Of a DNA stretch of 64,000 nt, positions 16,475-24,479 are shown piece by piece. The position numbers and the translations under genes were made by a program. Each line of letters starts with the position of its first letter. Positions within the stretch are counted from its first letter, which is position 1. Location of the stretch: positions 19,099 through 83,098 of the forward strand of contig NZ_QHKS01000029.1 of the NCBI RefSeq assembly GCF_003353175.1, given 5' to 3'. The notes beneath the pieces are model-generated. The model had not been told where the DNA came from. It did no database searches and was given only the letters and a program-made list of their open reading frames with translations. This DNA is from Paraburkholderia lacunae (lineage in GTDB: Bacteria > Pseudomonadota > Gammaproteobacteria > Burkholderiales > Burkholderiaceae).

Positions 16475-18112
16475 TTATACGGCGGCCGCCAAACCGTCGT
16501 TGGCCGCGCGGCCTGCGCCGGCGTTCTCCGCAGCGGCACGGCCGGCCACATTCGCCAGATCGGCAACGCCCAGCTGGCGGGCAGCGCTCGTGAGCGCAGG
16601 CCGCATCTTACCCGGGTTCGGCAGCGGTGGCGGCGCGTCGTCGGCGATCATGCGAAACGCGATGCTCATGTCGTCGGCGAGCGGCCGGTCGTCGCGATAG
16701 GTCGGCACGGCGCTGCGCACGCGTTGCCACAGCGCGTCGGTGTAGGGCGCGCGCGGCGCCTCGATGCTCTGCAGGTCGTAGGCCTGCGCCGCGGCCAGTA
16801 ATTCGATCGCCACGATGCGCCCGGCGTTGTCGACGATCTCCAGCGCTTTGAGCGCGGCGGGCGTGGCGTGGCACAGGTGATCTTCCTGCAAGCCGGACGT
16901 GATGCCGCCGTCGAGGCTCGCGGGCATCGCCAGACGCCGGTTCTGAGCAACCAGCGAAGCCGCCGTGTACTGCGCGATCATGAAGCCCGAGCAGGTGCCG
17001 CCCGGCTCCGCGAGAAACGCCGGCAAGCCGCTCACCAGCGGATTGACGAGACGATCCAGACGCCGCTCGGCCATCGCGGCGACCTGGGCGATCGCGGTGG
17101 CGAGGCTGTCCATTGCCAGCGCGATCGACGCGCCGACCGCATGCGCCTGCGAATAGACGCGCGGCGCCTCAGGAGTGCCGGCGACGATCGGGTTGTCGGT
17201 GATCGACGCGAGTTCGCGGTTGAGCACATCCGCGGTCGCGGCCAGCACGTCGCGCGCGGCGCCGTGCACATGCGGAACGGTCCGCAAGCTCAACGGGTCT
17301 TGCGTGCGCTGGCCGACCACCGCGGCGAGAATGCCGCTGTCGGCGAGCGCCGTGCGCATCCGTTCGCCGACCAGGCTCAGGCCGGGCGAGATGCGCAATG
17401 CCAGCGAATCGGCATCGAACGCGGCGAGCTGGCCTCGCAGATTCTCGAAGCTCATCGCGGCAACCACGTCGCTCCAGTCGAGCAGGCGCTCGGCGCGCGC
17501 CAGCGCCAATGCCGCGAGACCTGTCACGCACGGCGTGCCGTTGACGAGGCTCAAGCCTTCCTTGGCGCCGAGCACCAGCGGTTCGAGCCCGAGCATCCGC
17601 AACGCGTCGCGCCCTTTGAGCCGTTCGCCCCGATAGCGCACATAGCCTTCGCCGATGCAGACCAGCGCGATATGCGCCATATGGCTCAGGTACCCGACCG
17701 AGCCGAACGCCGGCACTTCAGGCAGGCAACCGGCATTGAGCAGCGCGACGAGCTGATCCGCGACTTCGAGGCGAATCCCCGAATGCCCGTGCGCAAAATT
17801 GTTGACGGCCGCCGCCATGATCGCGCGCGTCTCGGCGACACCGAGCGGCGCGCCGACGCCGACTGCATGGCTCATCAGAATGTTGCGCGACAACGTGTGC
17901 TGCTCGGACGGCGACACGATCACGTCGCACAACGCGCCAACGCCGGTATTCACGCCATACGCGCGAATCCCGCGCTCGACGATCTGTTCGACGAGCACCC
18001 GCGCCGCCGCGATGCGCGCGCGGGCCTCGGCGGAAAGTTCGAGCGGCTCGCCGGCGGCAACGGCCGCCACCTGAGCCCAGTCGAGAGGACGATTGGAACG
18101 GATTACGGCCAT
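16475..18112 (-). CDS. Histidine ammonia-lyase homologue lacking the MIO triad (candidate betaine lyase/ergothionase)
   Basis: 545 residues of the HAL/PAL fold. Conserved: YGVNTGVG (Y52), SHAVGVG (H82), LSLVNGT (N191), QDPLSLR (Q271, R277), TDNP (N307) and LQEDH (E410). The Ala-Ser-Gly that cyclises to the MIO cofactor is replaced by Ser138-Val139-Gly140 in AFGSVGYLSHMAHIAL; spacing to N191 (53 residues) equals that of Pseudomonas HutH, so this is a true substitution. The tyrosine usual in QDxYSLR is Leu274. MIO-independent members are known: ergothionase removes trimethylamine from ergothioneine. The gene ends an importer operon beside HutC-type regulators, fitting an imidazole betaine. Start at 18112 fits the family; an upstream in-frame ATG exists at 18196. 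Confidence 0.7.
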   Translation of the reverse strand: MAVIRSNRPLDWAQVAAVAAGEPLELSAEARARIAAARVLVEQIVERGIRAYGVNTGVGALCDVIVSPSEQHTLSRNILMSHAVGVGAPLGVAETRAIMAAAVNNFAHGHSGIRLEVADQLVALLNAGCLPEVPAFGSVGYLSHMAHIALVCIGEGYVRYRGERLKGRDALRMLGLEPLVLGAKEGLSLVNGTPCVTGLAALALARAERLLDWSDVVAAMSFENLRGQLAAFDADSLALRISPGLSLVGERMRTALADSGILAAVVGQRTQDPLSLRTVPHVHGAARDVLAATADVLNRELASITDNPIVAGTPEAPRVYSQAHAVGASIALAMDSLATAIAQVAAMAERRLDRLVNPLVSGLPAFLAEPGGTCSGFMIAQYTAASLVAQNRRLAMPASLDGGITSGLQEDHLCHATPAALKALEIVDNAGRIVAIELLAAAQAYDLQSIEAPRAPYTDALWQRVRSAVPTYRDDRPLADDMSIAFRMIADDAPPPLPNPGKMRPALTSAARQLGVADLANVAGRAAAENAGAGRAANDGLAAAV

Positions 18113-18135
18113 GATATTGCCCGTCACGTGGTGAG

Positions 18136-18927
18136 TTAGTTGGTGGTGCGGTCGTGGTGGCTCGACACGAATTGCCTGAAGCGCTCGGATTTGCACTCGA
18201 CGAACACTTCATCGGGCGTTCCGTCTGCTTCAACCTGGCCTTGATGCAGGAACAACACGCGATTCGACACGTGGCGCGCGAAGCCCATTTCGTGCGTGAC
18301 GACCAGCATCGTGCGGCCCTCTTCGGCGAGCGAACGCATCACGCGCAGCACTTCGCCGACCAGTTCGGGATCGAGTGCCGAGGTCGGCTCGTCGAACAGC
18401 ATCACCTTCGGATGCATCGCGAGCGCACGCGCGATCGCCACACGCTGCTGCTGGCCGCCCGACAGATGCGCGGGATAGTGGCCGCGCTTTTCCGCGAGGC
18501 CCACTTTCGCGAGCAGCGCTTCGGCTTCTTCCACCGCTTCGGCGCGGCTGCGCTTTTGCACGCGCATCGGCCCTTCGATCAGGTTCTCCAGCACCGTCAT
18601 ATGCGACCACAGGTTGAAGTTCTGGAACACCATGCCGAGTTGCGAGCGCACCCGGTCCACCTGGCGGCGGTCGCTCGGCTGCAGCTTGCCGTCGCCGCGG
18701 CGCTTCATTTTCAGCTCTTCGCCGGCCAGCGCGACCGAGCCGTCATCGGGCGTTTCGAGCAGATTCAGGCAGCGCAGAAACGTGCTCTTGCCCGAGCCGC
18801 TCGCGCCGAGAATCGAGATCACATCGCCTTGATGGGCGTCGAGCGAAATGCCTTTGAGCACGTGATGGTCGCCGAACGACTTATGAATGTTCTTGACCGA
18901 CAGTGCAACGGGTGCCGTAGCGTTCAT
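18136..18927 (-). CDS. Polar amino acid ABC transporter, ATP-binding protein (right module)
   Basis: 263 residues from the ATG at 18927, which has GGAG about 7 bp upstream; an earlier ATG at 18945 lacks a ribosome site. Walker A GASGSGKSTFL, Q-loop MVFQNFNLWSH, signature LSGGQQQRVAIARAL, Walker B VMLFDEPTSALDPE, switch VVTHEMGF. HisP/GlnQ family; it powers the permeases encoded upstream. The gap to the lyase gene is only 23 bp, so transporter and lyase are almost surely one transcript. Confidence 0.92.
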   Translation of the reverse strand: MNATAPVALSVKNIHKSFGDHHVLKGISLDAHQGDVISILGASGSGKSTFLRCLNLLETPDDGSVALAGEELKMKRRGDGKLQPSDRRQVDRVRSQLGMVFQNFNLWSHMTVLENLIEGPMRVQKRSRAEAVEEAEALLAKVGLAEKRGHYPAHLSGGQQQRVAIARALAMHPKVMLFDEPTSALDPELVGEVLRVMRSLAEEGRTMLVVTHEMGFARHVSNRVLFLHQGQVEADGTPDEVFVECKSERFRQFVSSHHDRTTN

Positions 18928-18961
18928 GGGATTCTCCAGATTCATCCAGTTGGGCGGCCGT

Positions 18962-19717
18962 TCAGGGCGCGGCGCGACGTGCTTCGGTAGTGGCGGAAAC
19001 CGGGCGGCTCGGCGCGGCCTGCGTGGGCGCCGCGCGCAGATGGCGAGACAGACGCGTTTCGAGCAGGCCGAGCAAACGCACGATGACGAAATTCAGGAAC
19101 AGATAGATCAGCGCGGCGCAGATGAACACTTCAGTCGTGCGATACGTTTGCTGAATGATCTGTTGCGCGACGCCGGTCACTTCCCACACGGTGACCAGAC
19201 TCGCGAGCGCGGTCGATTTGACGAGCAGTACCGCTTCTGTCGAATAGGCGGGCAGACATTGGCGCAGTGCGATCGGGCCGATCACGCGGCGCAGCAGCGC
19301 GAAACCCGACAGGCCGATCGAATAACCCGCTTCGATCTGGCCGACCGGCACCGCCATCAAGCCGCCGCGGATGATTTCAGCGGTATATCCGGCCGTGCAC
19401 AGCGCCAGCGATAAAACCGCGCACATGTACGGCTCGCGCAGCACCGGCCACAGGAAGCTCTCGCGAATCACGCCGAACTGCCCCATCCCGTAGTACACGA
19501 GGAACATCTGGATCAGAAGCGGCGAGCCGCGGAAAACGAGAATATAGGCGCGCGCAAAACGGTTCGGCAACCAGTGCGGCGACACGCGCATCGTGACGAT
19601 CACGAGCGAGAGCAAGCCGCCGAGAATCAACGAACAGAAGAACAGTCCGAGCGTGGTCGGCACGGCCGCAAGCAGTTGCCGCAGCGTGTCGAGCAGGAAA
19701 TCGAAGTCGAAAGTCAT
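18962..19717 (-). CDS. Polar amino acid ABC transporter, permease (HisM-like)
   Basis: 251 residues, about five membrane helices (first at ~15-40), EAA loop PVGQIEAGYSIGLSGFALLRR near residue 145. The last ~30 residues are Ala/Pro/Thr-rich and cytoplasmic. Partner of the permease encoded 15 bp upstream. The EAA loop is slightly unusual in having EAGYSIGLS rather than EAARALGLS, which is common in HisM/ArtM relatives. Confidence 0.9.
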   Translation of the reverse strand: MTFDFDFLLDTLRQLLAAVPTTLGLFFCSLILGGLLSLVIVTMRVSPHWLPNRFARAYILVFRGSPLLIQMFLVYYGMGQFGVIRESFLWPVLREPYMCAVLSLALCTAGYTAEIIRGGLMAVPVGQIEAGYSIGLSGFALLRRVIGPIALRQCLPAYSTEAVLLVKSTALASLVTVWEVTGVAQQIIQQTYRTTEVFICAALIYLFLNFVIVRLLGLLETRLSRHLRAAPTQAAPSRPVSATTEARRAAP

Positions 19718-19732
19718 GATGTCCGCGGTTCG

Positions 19733-20455
19733 TCAGTTGCGCGCGAAGTTGCGCTTGAAGGACCGGCCCGCGCGTGCTTCAGCGTGGTTGAAGACCCGGT
19801 TCGAGATGCTGGTCATCAGCAGATACAGCGCGCCGCCCACCACGAAGAACGTGAAGTACTGGTGCGTGGACCCCGCCGCAACCTGGCTCGCGCGCAGCAA
19901 TTCGGCCAGACCGGTGACGGAGATCAGCGCCGAGTCTTTCAGGCTCAGCTGCCACACGTTGCCGATGCCGGGCAGCGCGAAGCGCAGCACTTGCGGAATC
20001 AGGATGCGACGCGCCATCGTCAGCGTCGGCATGCCGATCGAGCGCGCCGCTTCGAGTTCGCCGCGCGATACCGCGAGCACCGCGGCGCGGTACACCTCGG
20101 CCTGATACGCGCCGGAAATCATGCCGACCGCGAGCGCGCCGATCACGAACGGCGGCACGCCGACAAAACCCTCGGCGCCGAACCATTGGCCGACGGTCGT
20201 CACGAGCGTCGAGCCGCCGAAGTAGAACAGATAGATGACGAGCAGTTCAGGCACGCCGCGAAACACGGTGGTGTACAGATCGCCGACGACGCGCAGCGTG
20301 CGAAAGCGCGACAGCTTGGCCGCCGCGATGAGCGCGCCGAATATGGCGCCGACGGCGAGCGCCGCCAGCGTCAGCGCGACCGTCATCAACGCTGCCAGCA
20401 GCAGCACGCCGCCCCAGCCTGCCGGCCCGAAACCGAGCATCTCTATCAGAGCCAT
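19733..20455 (-). CDS. Polar amino acid ABC transporter, permease (HisQ-like)
   Basis: 240 residues, about five membrane helices, EAA loop SRGELEAARSIGMPTLTMARR near residue 130. First permease after the binding protein; forms the heterodimeric channel with the following permease. The 91-bp gap to the binding-protein gene holds a strong hairpin at 20493-20523. Confidence 0.9.
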   Translation of the reverse strand: MALIEMLGFGPAGWGGVLLLAALMTVALTLAALAVGAIFGALIAAAKLSRFRTLRVVGDLYTTVFRGVPELLVIYLFYFGGSTLVTTVGQWFGAEGFVGVPPFVIGALAVGMISGAYQAEVYRAAVLAVSRGELEAARSIGMPTLTMARRILIPQVLRFALPGIGNVWQLSLKDSALISVTGLAELLRASQVAAGSTHQYFTFFVVGGALYLLMTSISNRVFNHAEARAGRSFKRNFARN

Positions 20456-20492
20456 TCCCTACCCCTCATCCATTACGACGGATCGAACCGGC

Positions 20493-20523
20493 CGGCAGGC
20501 GCGGCGTGACAGCGCGCCTGCCG
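20493..20523 (-). promoter_or_regulatory. Perfect 11-bp hairpin between binding-protein and permease genes
   Basis: CGGCAGGCGCG at 20493-20503 pairs with CGCGCCTGCCG at 20513-20523 over a 9-base loop, in the gap between the binding-protein stop (20547) and the first permease start (20455). No T run follows on either strand, so a stabiliser or attenuator is more likely than a full terminator. Confidence 0.6.
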
Positions 20524-20546
20524 TGACCTCTATGCGCGACGGCGAA

Positions 20547-21407
20547 TCAAGGCGTGACGTCGGTCTTGAACCACTTGCTGGAGAGTTTCTTGACCGTGCC
20601 GTCGGCGAGCGCGGCGCTGATCGCCGTGTCGAACTTCGCTTTCAGATCGGCGTCCTGCTTGCGGAACGCAAGGCCTTCGCCCGGGCCCCAGATCGGGCCG
20701 CCGATCTTCGGACCGGCCATCACGATCGACGCGGTTTCTTTCTTGTCGATACTGGCGGCGTAGTAGGTCACGTCGTCGAACGAGGCGTCGATGCGGCCGT
20801 TTGCCAGGTCCAGATCGCGCTCAGGCGAAGTCTTGTAGACGCGGATCGTGGCGACGTCCTTGAAGCCGTCGTTGATGAACTTGGTGTAGACCGTGCCCGA
20901 CTGGATGCCGATGGTCTTGCCCTTCAGCTGCTTGCGCAAAGCGTCGACGGTGGGCTGATCGGTTTTCGGATCGCCCGTCAGCTTGACGACGCCGGCGGTA
21001 GGCACAGCCTTCGGCAGCACTTTCGCGTCGGTCACGGCGAAGGTCGCGGGCGTGGCCGCATACGGCTTCGAGAACGCGATGATCTTTTCGCGCTCGGGCG
21101 TGATCGAGATCGCGTCCATCAGCACGTCGAACTTGCCGGCTTGCAGACCGGGGATCATGCCGTCCCAGTCTTGCGCAACGAGGTTGCACTTCAACTGGAT
21201 GCGCTCGCACAGATTGGCGACCAGCTCGGGCTCGAAGCCGCCGAGCTTGCCGCCCGGCAAGGTCAGGTTCCACGGCGCGTAGCCGCCTTCCAGTGCGATC
21301 GTCACCGTCTTCCAGTCTTTCGCCTGCACCGGTGCCGCGAAAATGGCCGCGGCGCCGAGGACGGCGCCCATCAATGCTTTTGCTAACGTCGTGCGCTTGA
21401 ACTTCAC
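20547..21407 (-). CDS. Polar amino acid ABC transporter, periplasmic binding protein (right module)
   Basis: 286 residues with a Sec signal peptide (KALMGAVLGAAAIFAAPVQA, cleavage near residue 29) and an SBP_bac_3 fold: VTIALEGGYAPWNLTLPGGK at the N-terminus and GLQAGKFDVLMDAISITPERE. It resembles opine/lysine-arginine-ornithine-type binding proteins, where a GGYAPWN-like segment shapes the amino acid site. First gene of the right-hand operon (binding protein, two permeases, ATPase, lyase). AGGAG lies 7 bp before the ATG. The ligand may be an amino acid betaine if the lyase hypothesis holds; that is inference. Confidence 0.88.
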   Translation of the reverse strand: MKFKRTTLAKALMGAVLGAAAIFAAPVQAKDWKTVTIALEGGYAPWNLTLPGGKLGGFEPELVANLCERIQLKCNLVAQDWDGMIPGLQAGKFDVLMDAISITPEREKIIAFSKPYAATPATFAVTDAKVLPKAVPTAGVVKLTGDPKTDQPTVDALRKQLKGKTIGIQSGTVYTKFINDGFKDVATIRVYKTSPERDLDLANGRIDASFDDVTYYAASIDKKETASIVMAGPKIGGPIWGPGEGLAFRKQDADLKAKFDTAISAALADGTVKKLSSKWFKTDVTP

Positions 21408-21465
21408 GTCGAAACTCCTTTGATTGAGGAAACCACCAAGACGGATTTTTTACCTGCCGCTTAAT

Positions 21466-21477
21466 TTGTATAGACAA
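21466..21477. promoter_or_regulatory. Candidate HutC-type operator 1 of the right module
   Basis: TTGTATAGACAA, a 12-bp near-perfect palindrome (one mismatch between arms), 59 bp upstream of the binding-protein start. TTGT-N4-ACAA is the usual form of GntR/HutC operators. Confidence 0.5.
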
Positions 21478-21639
21478 GTCTGCATGAGTCAAAAAATCGT
21501 CGCAAGTGGAATTGCGGAAATTTCCTCAAATCATCGGGTAAGCCCCTAGTCATCCCCACGGGATGGGGCTTTTAAGGGAGTTTTGAAAGGATGGAGGCCA
21601 TGCACCCGCTCGCAGCTTCGTGCATCAGCGCAGTGCACT

Positions 21640-21651
21640 TTGTCTAGACAG
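21640..21651. promoter_or_regulatory. Candidate HutC-type operator 2 of the right module
   Basis: TTGTCTAGACAG contains the perfect 10-bp palindrome TGTCTAGACA (21641-21650). It lies 174 bp centre-to-centre from operator 1, in the region between the binding-protein gene and the next gene's stop, so a looped repressor complex is possible. The core also resembles operators of NagR/DasR-like GntR proteins. Confidence 0.45.
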
Positions 21652-21699
21652 GTTGGTGCAAACCGGCCGGATGCGTGTCGCGATCGCGCATCCGCGCGC

Positions 21700-22380
21700 C
21701 TACCAGACGAACGGTATGAAGCGGTAGCGCACGCGTGCGATGTAGTCGGCGTAGCCATCGAGTTGCGCGGCGAGCAGGCGCTCTTCGCGCACGGCGCGCC
21801 AGCCCATCGCGATCACCATGACCGGCACGCAAGTGAAACCCCACCACGAACCCAGCAAAAAAGGCGTGCCGATGAAGAACAGCAGCGCGGCGGCGTACAT
21901 CGGGTGACGGACATACGCGTAAGGGCCGGTGTCGGCGACTTTGTGACCGCGGCTTGCCTGGATTTTCACGACCGGCGCGGCATAGCTGTTCGCCTGGAAC
22001 ACGAAGCGGCACATGAAGATGCAGAGGAACACGCAAAGCGAACCGAAGCTTACCAGCGGCACCGGCAACGGCGCCGACCAGTGGAAACGCATGGCGTCGA
22101 GTGCCATCAGGATCAGCCAGCCGCACCATACCAGCATGACGCCGACCAGGAAGAAGCGGTCCCAGCGGCTTTGCTGCTTCTGCACGAGCGGCGCCAGACG
22201 CTCGGCGAGCAAGCCGGGATCGTGACGCGCGAGCCAGAATCCGATCCACAAGCTCAGCACGCCGATCTCGATCAGATACCACCAGGCGGCCGGCCACGCG
22301 AACGTGCCCGCCGCGCCGAACAACAACATGCCCATGCCGGCCAGCGAGATCAACGTCTGGAAGACGAGGCGCTTGATCAT
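21700..22380 (-). CDS. ICMT/PEMT-type membrane methyltransferase
   Basis: 226 residues with about five hydrophobic segments. The C-terminal part has GPYAYVRHPMYAAALLFF, the RHPxY signature of isoprenylcysteine carboxyl methyltransferase-like and phospholipid methyltransferase-like enzymes, followed by the acidic ERLLAAQLDGYADY stretch that completes the S-adenosylmethionine site. Substrates of bacterial members are mostly unknown. It follows the N-acetyltransferase gene by 4 bp and is probably cotranscribed with it. Confidence 0.8.
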   Translation of the reverse strand: MIKRLVFQTLISLAGMGMLLFGAAGTFAWPAAWWYLIEIGVLSLWIGFWLARHDPGLLAERLAPLVQKQQSRWDRFFLVGVMLVWCGWLILMALDAMRFHWSAPLPVPLVSFGSLCVFLCIFMCRFVFQANSYAAPVVKIQASRGHKVADTGPYAYVRHPMYAAALLFFIGTPFLLGSWWGFTCVPVMVIAMGWRAVREERLLAAQLDGYADYIARVRYRFIPFVW

Positions 22381-22384
22381 CGTG

Positions 22385-23248
22385 TCAGGCGACCGCCGCC
22401 GAGGACTTGCGCACCCTGGCGAAGATGTCGGCGATATCGATGTCGCCCGTGTTCAGGCGGAACTGATCGCGCAGGCAGGCGGCCAGTTCGGCCGCGCTTG
22501 TGAGTTGCCGCGCGCTGATGATCTGGCCGTTAGCGGCACGCTCATTCAATTGATCGTTGAGCAGCGCCAGTCGCGATTGCGCCAATACGCGGCACACGAT
22601 CAGGTTGCCGGCGAAGATCGAATCCGGCGAGGTCGAGGTGTACCAGTTCGAGGTTTCATAGTCGATCCACTCCACGGGATGCAGATCGAAGCGGTAGATG
22701 CGCGACCAGGTTTCGTCGCCTGCTTGCACTTCGAGGTAGAGCGCGCCGTGCGACGCGTCGGCCAGACGAAAGACGCCTAGCTGAGTCTGCTGCGCGGTGC
22801 CCGGGGTCAGGCGCAAGGGCGCTGTCAGCGTGACGCTGCCGAAGCCGACGTCGGCGATCCACGGTTCGTTGTTGTTCTTGTCTTTGTCGATGTCGACGCG
22901 CAGAACCATGTGCGTGCGAGGCGGTATTGCGTCAGGTTCGCGGCCCCATAGCACCCGGCCTAGCAGTGGCGTGACCTTGAAGCCTAACTGCTTCAGCACG
23001 CTTGCGAACAGCGCGTTTTGTTCGAAGCAGTAGCCGCCGCGGTTCTGGATGATCAGCTTTTGCTCTATTGAAGAGAGGTCCAGGTTGACCGGTCTGCGAG
23101 TCAAGGGATTCAGATTTTCGAAGGGAATCGATCTCGGGTGGAGCTTGTGAAGTTCTCGCAGCACGTCCAGCGTCGGCGCGCGCGACCCTGTGTAGCCTAT
23201 GCGGGTGAAGTAGGTGTCCAGATTTACGGTGTCCGACATCGGAGTCAT
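22385..23248 (-). CDS. nat: Arylamine N-acetyltransferase
   Basis: 287 residues. The NAT catalytic triad is visible: Cys74 in NRGGYCFEQN, His113 in PPRTHMVLRVD and Asp133 in WIADVGFG. The N-terminal RIPFENL-like helix (PRSIPFENL) and the ~280-residue length are normal. These cytoplasmic enzymes move an acetyl group from acetyl-CoA to arylamines and hydrazines, often detoxifying or tailoring aromatic compounds. Start could also be the ATG three codons later (23239); neither has a strong ribosome site. It leads a two-gene unit with the methyltransferase. Confidence 0.92.
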   Translation of the reverse strand: MTPMSDTVNLDTYFTRIGYTGSRAPTLDVLRELHKLHPRSIPFENLNPLTRRPVNLDLSSIEQKLIIQNRGGYCFEQNALFASVLKQLGFKVTPLLGRVLWGREPDAIPPRTHMVLRVDIDKDKNNNEPWIADVGFGSVTLTAPLRLTPGTAQQTQLGVFRLADASHGALYLEVQAGDETWSRIYRFDLHPVEWIDYETSNWYTSTSPDSIFAGNLIVCRVLAQSRLALLNDQLNERAANGQIISARQLTSAAELAACLRDQFRLNTGDIDIADIFARVRKSSAAVA

Positions 23249-23311
23249 CCAGTGCGGTTTGGGCGCCCGGCGCTTTCGGTCTTTACGTCGTGGCGCGGTT
23301 TGAGATGACGA

Positions 23312-23410
23312 TCATAGCTTCTTTTGTGGTGCTGCCTACGGCCCTGGCATTACCTTGTTTTCGTAGTGGCTTATTGGTGTTGCCCCTATGCGGAGCGGCC
23401 CTTCCCCATA
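23312..23410. repeat. Fragment resembling a Burkholderia intergenic repeat
   Basis: The segment with TTTTGTGGTGCTGCCTACGG, then GTTTTCGTAGTGGCTTATTG and GTTGCCCCTATGCGGAGCGG, reads like a degenerate intergenic repeat that I associate from memory with Paraburkholderia genomes, usually found near gene ends. There is no second copy in this window, so a genome search is needed. It lies in the gap between two minus-strand genes. Confidence 0.3.
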
Positions 23411-23460
23411 CCTCTCGCGGGGTCTCGCCTTGCCGGGCGACCCGCGCGGATTGATCTGCG

Positions 23461-24144
23461 TTACTGCCCACTCCCTAACGCCGCGGTCGCTATCGACGGC
23501 ACGCTAATACCATGGCTCGATGCAAACTGGACCGCGGAACTCAAGGTCGACATCAGCGACTGCAATTGCCCCGGAGCGGACTGCGCGATATACGACGCGG
23601 CCTGCGCTGTCTGCGGATTCATCCCCGCCTGCAATAGCGACGTCGGGTTCATCTGCCCAATACCGCCCAGCCCCGACTGCAAGCTCGAATACTGACTCAC
23701 GCCCTTGCCCAACGACGCCAAACCATCCGTGAACGCCTGCTTGTTGACCGGCGTCGCGGGGGCCGCACCGCTCGCGCGGTTCGCGAATGTCTGGGTCAGC
23801 GTTTGCGCTAGCGACTGCTGCGCGCTGCCCACCTGCGTCAGTTGACTCACCGACGGCGTGCCGCCGCCCAGCAATCCCGCCGCCTGTTGCGCCTGACCCG
23901 CCGCGCTGCTCAATCCCATCGCCGAGGCAAGACTCGATTGGCCGCTCAATACCTGCTGGTTCGCGCCGACGTACGTCTGCAGCAACTGCGACATACCACC
24001 CGATGACGCCGTCGCCCCAGCATCCGCCGAACTATTGCCGCCGCCTATGCCGAACTGCTTCAGATTCAGTTGCGCGTTCGATACGCCGCTCACCAGCAAA
24101 CCACCGCTAGCCAGCAACGAAAGCAAAAGGATGCGTTTTTTCAT
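23461..24144 (-). CDS. Secreted Ala/Gln/Ser-rich protein of unknown function
   Basis: 227 residues from the ATG at 24144, which has AGGAG 8 bp upstream and opens a clear signal peptide (KKRILLLSLLASGGLLVSGVSNA). The mature protein has no Cys and is rich in Ala, Gln, Ser, Gly and Leu, with predicted helices such as LAQTLTQTFANRA and ASYIAQSAPGQLQSLMSTL. No catalytic motif is visible. It may be a periplasmic or surface-attached helical protein. It is divergent from the porin gene across an AT-rich region. Confidence 0.7.
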   Translation of the reverse strand: MKKRILLLSLLASGGLLVSGVSNAQLNLKQFGIGGGNSSADAGATASSGGMSQLLQTYVGANQQVLSGQSSLASAMGLSSAAGQAQQAAGLLGGGTPSVSQLTQVGSAQQSLAQTLTQTFANRASGAAPATPVNKQAFTDGLASLGKGVSQYSSLQSGLGGIGQMNPTSLLQAGMNPQTAQAASYIAQSAPGQLQSLMSTLSSAVQFASSHGISVPSIATAALGSGQ

Positions 24145-24479
24145 ATCTATCTCCTGACATTGGCCTTCCGAGGTACTCGTGCGCTTCGACACCCCTCTTC
24201 ATCAGGCGTTCGATATGATCGAAACCATACTATTTCATTACGAATTTATTCGATTCCAATTACGCTCAAATACCTTTTAACAGCAGTGCGTAAATATCGT
24301 AATTACATCTCAGTAATATTGATGCGAATCGTTCTCATTTGTGTTGACGCACCCATTCCGCATGCGTACGATCTCGCCATCCGCTGCATCCGGCGTCGCG
24401 AACCGATGCGGCAAATCGCAGGCACGTTTCATCTAACGCCGCGATGATCAGATTCGATACAACTCAAATAAGGATTTCG
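24145..24479. other. AT-rich divergent promoter region
   Basis: 335 bp between the secreted protein (minus) and the porin (plus), clearly richer in A and T than the rest of the window (especially 24219-24340). It contains the Fur-box-like site at 24323-24337. No open frame in it looks like a gene. Both flanking genes probably start transcription here. Confidence 0.6.
24323..24337. promoter_or_regulatory. Fur-box-like site upstream of the iron-uptake cluster
   Basis: TGCGAATCGTTCTCA matches the 7-1-7 Fur consensus TGATAATNATTATCA at 10 of 14 informative positions and keeps the outer TG/CA and inner AAT/TT cores. It is 143 bp upstream of the porin start and the genes downstream encode a ferric-type importer and a DyP peroxidase, so control by iron is likely. 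Confidence 0.55.
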
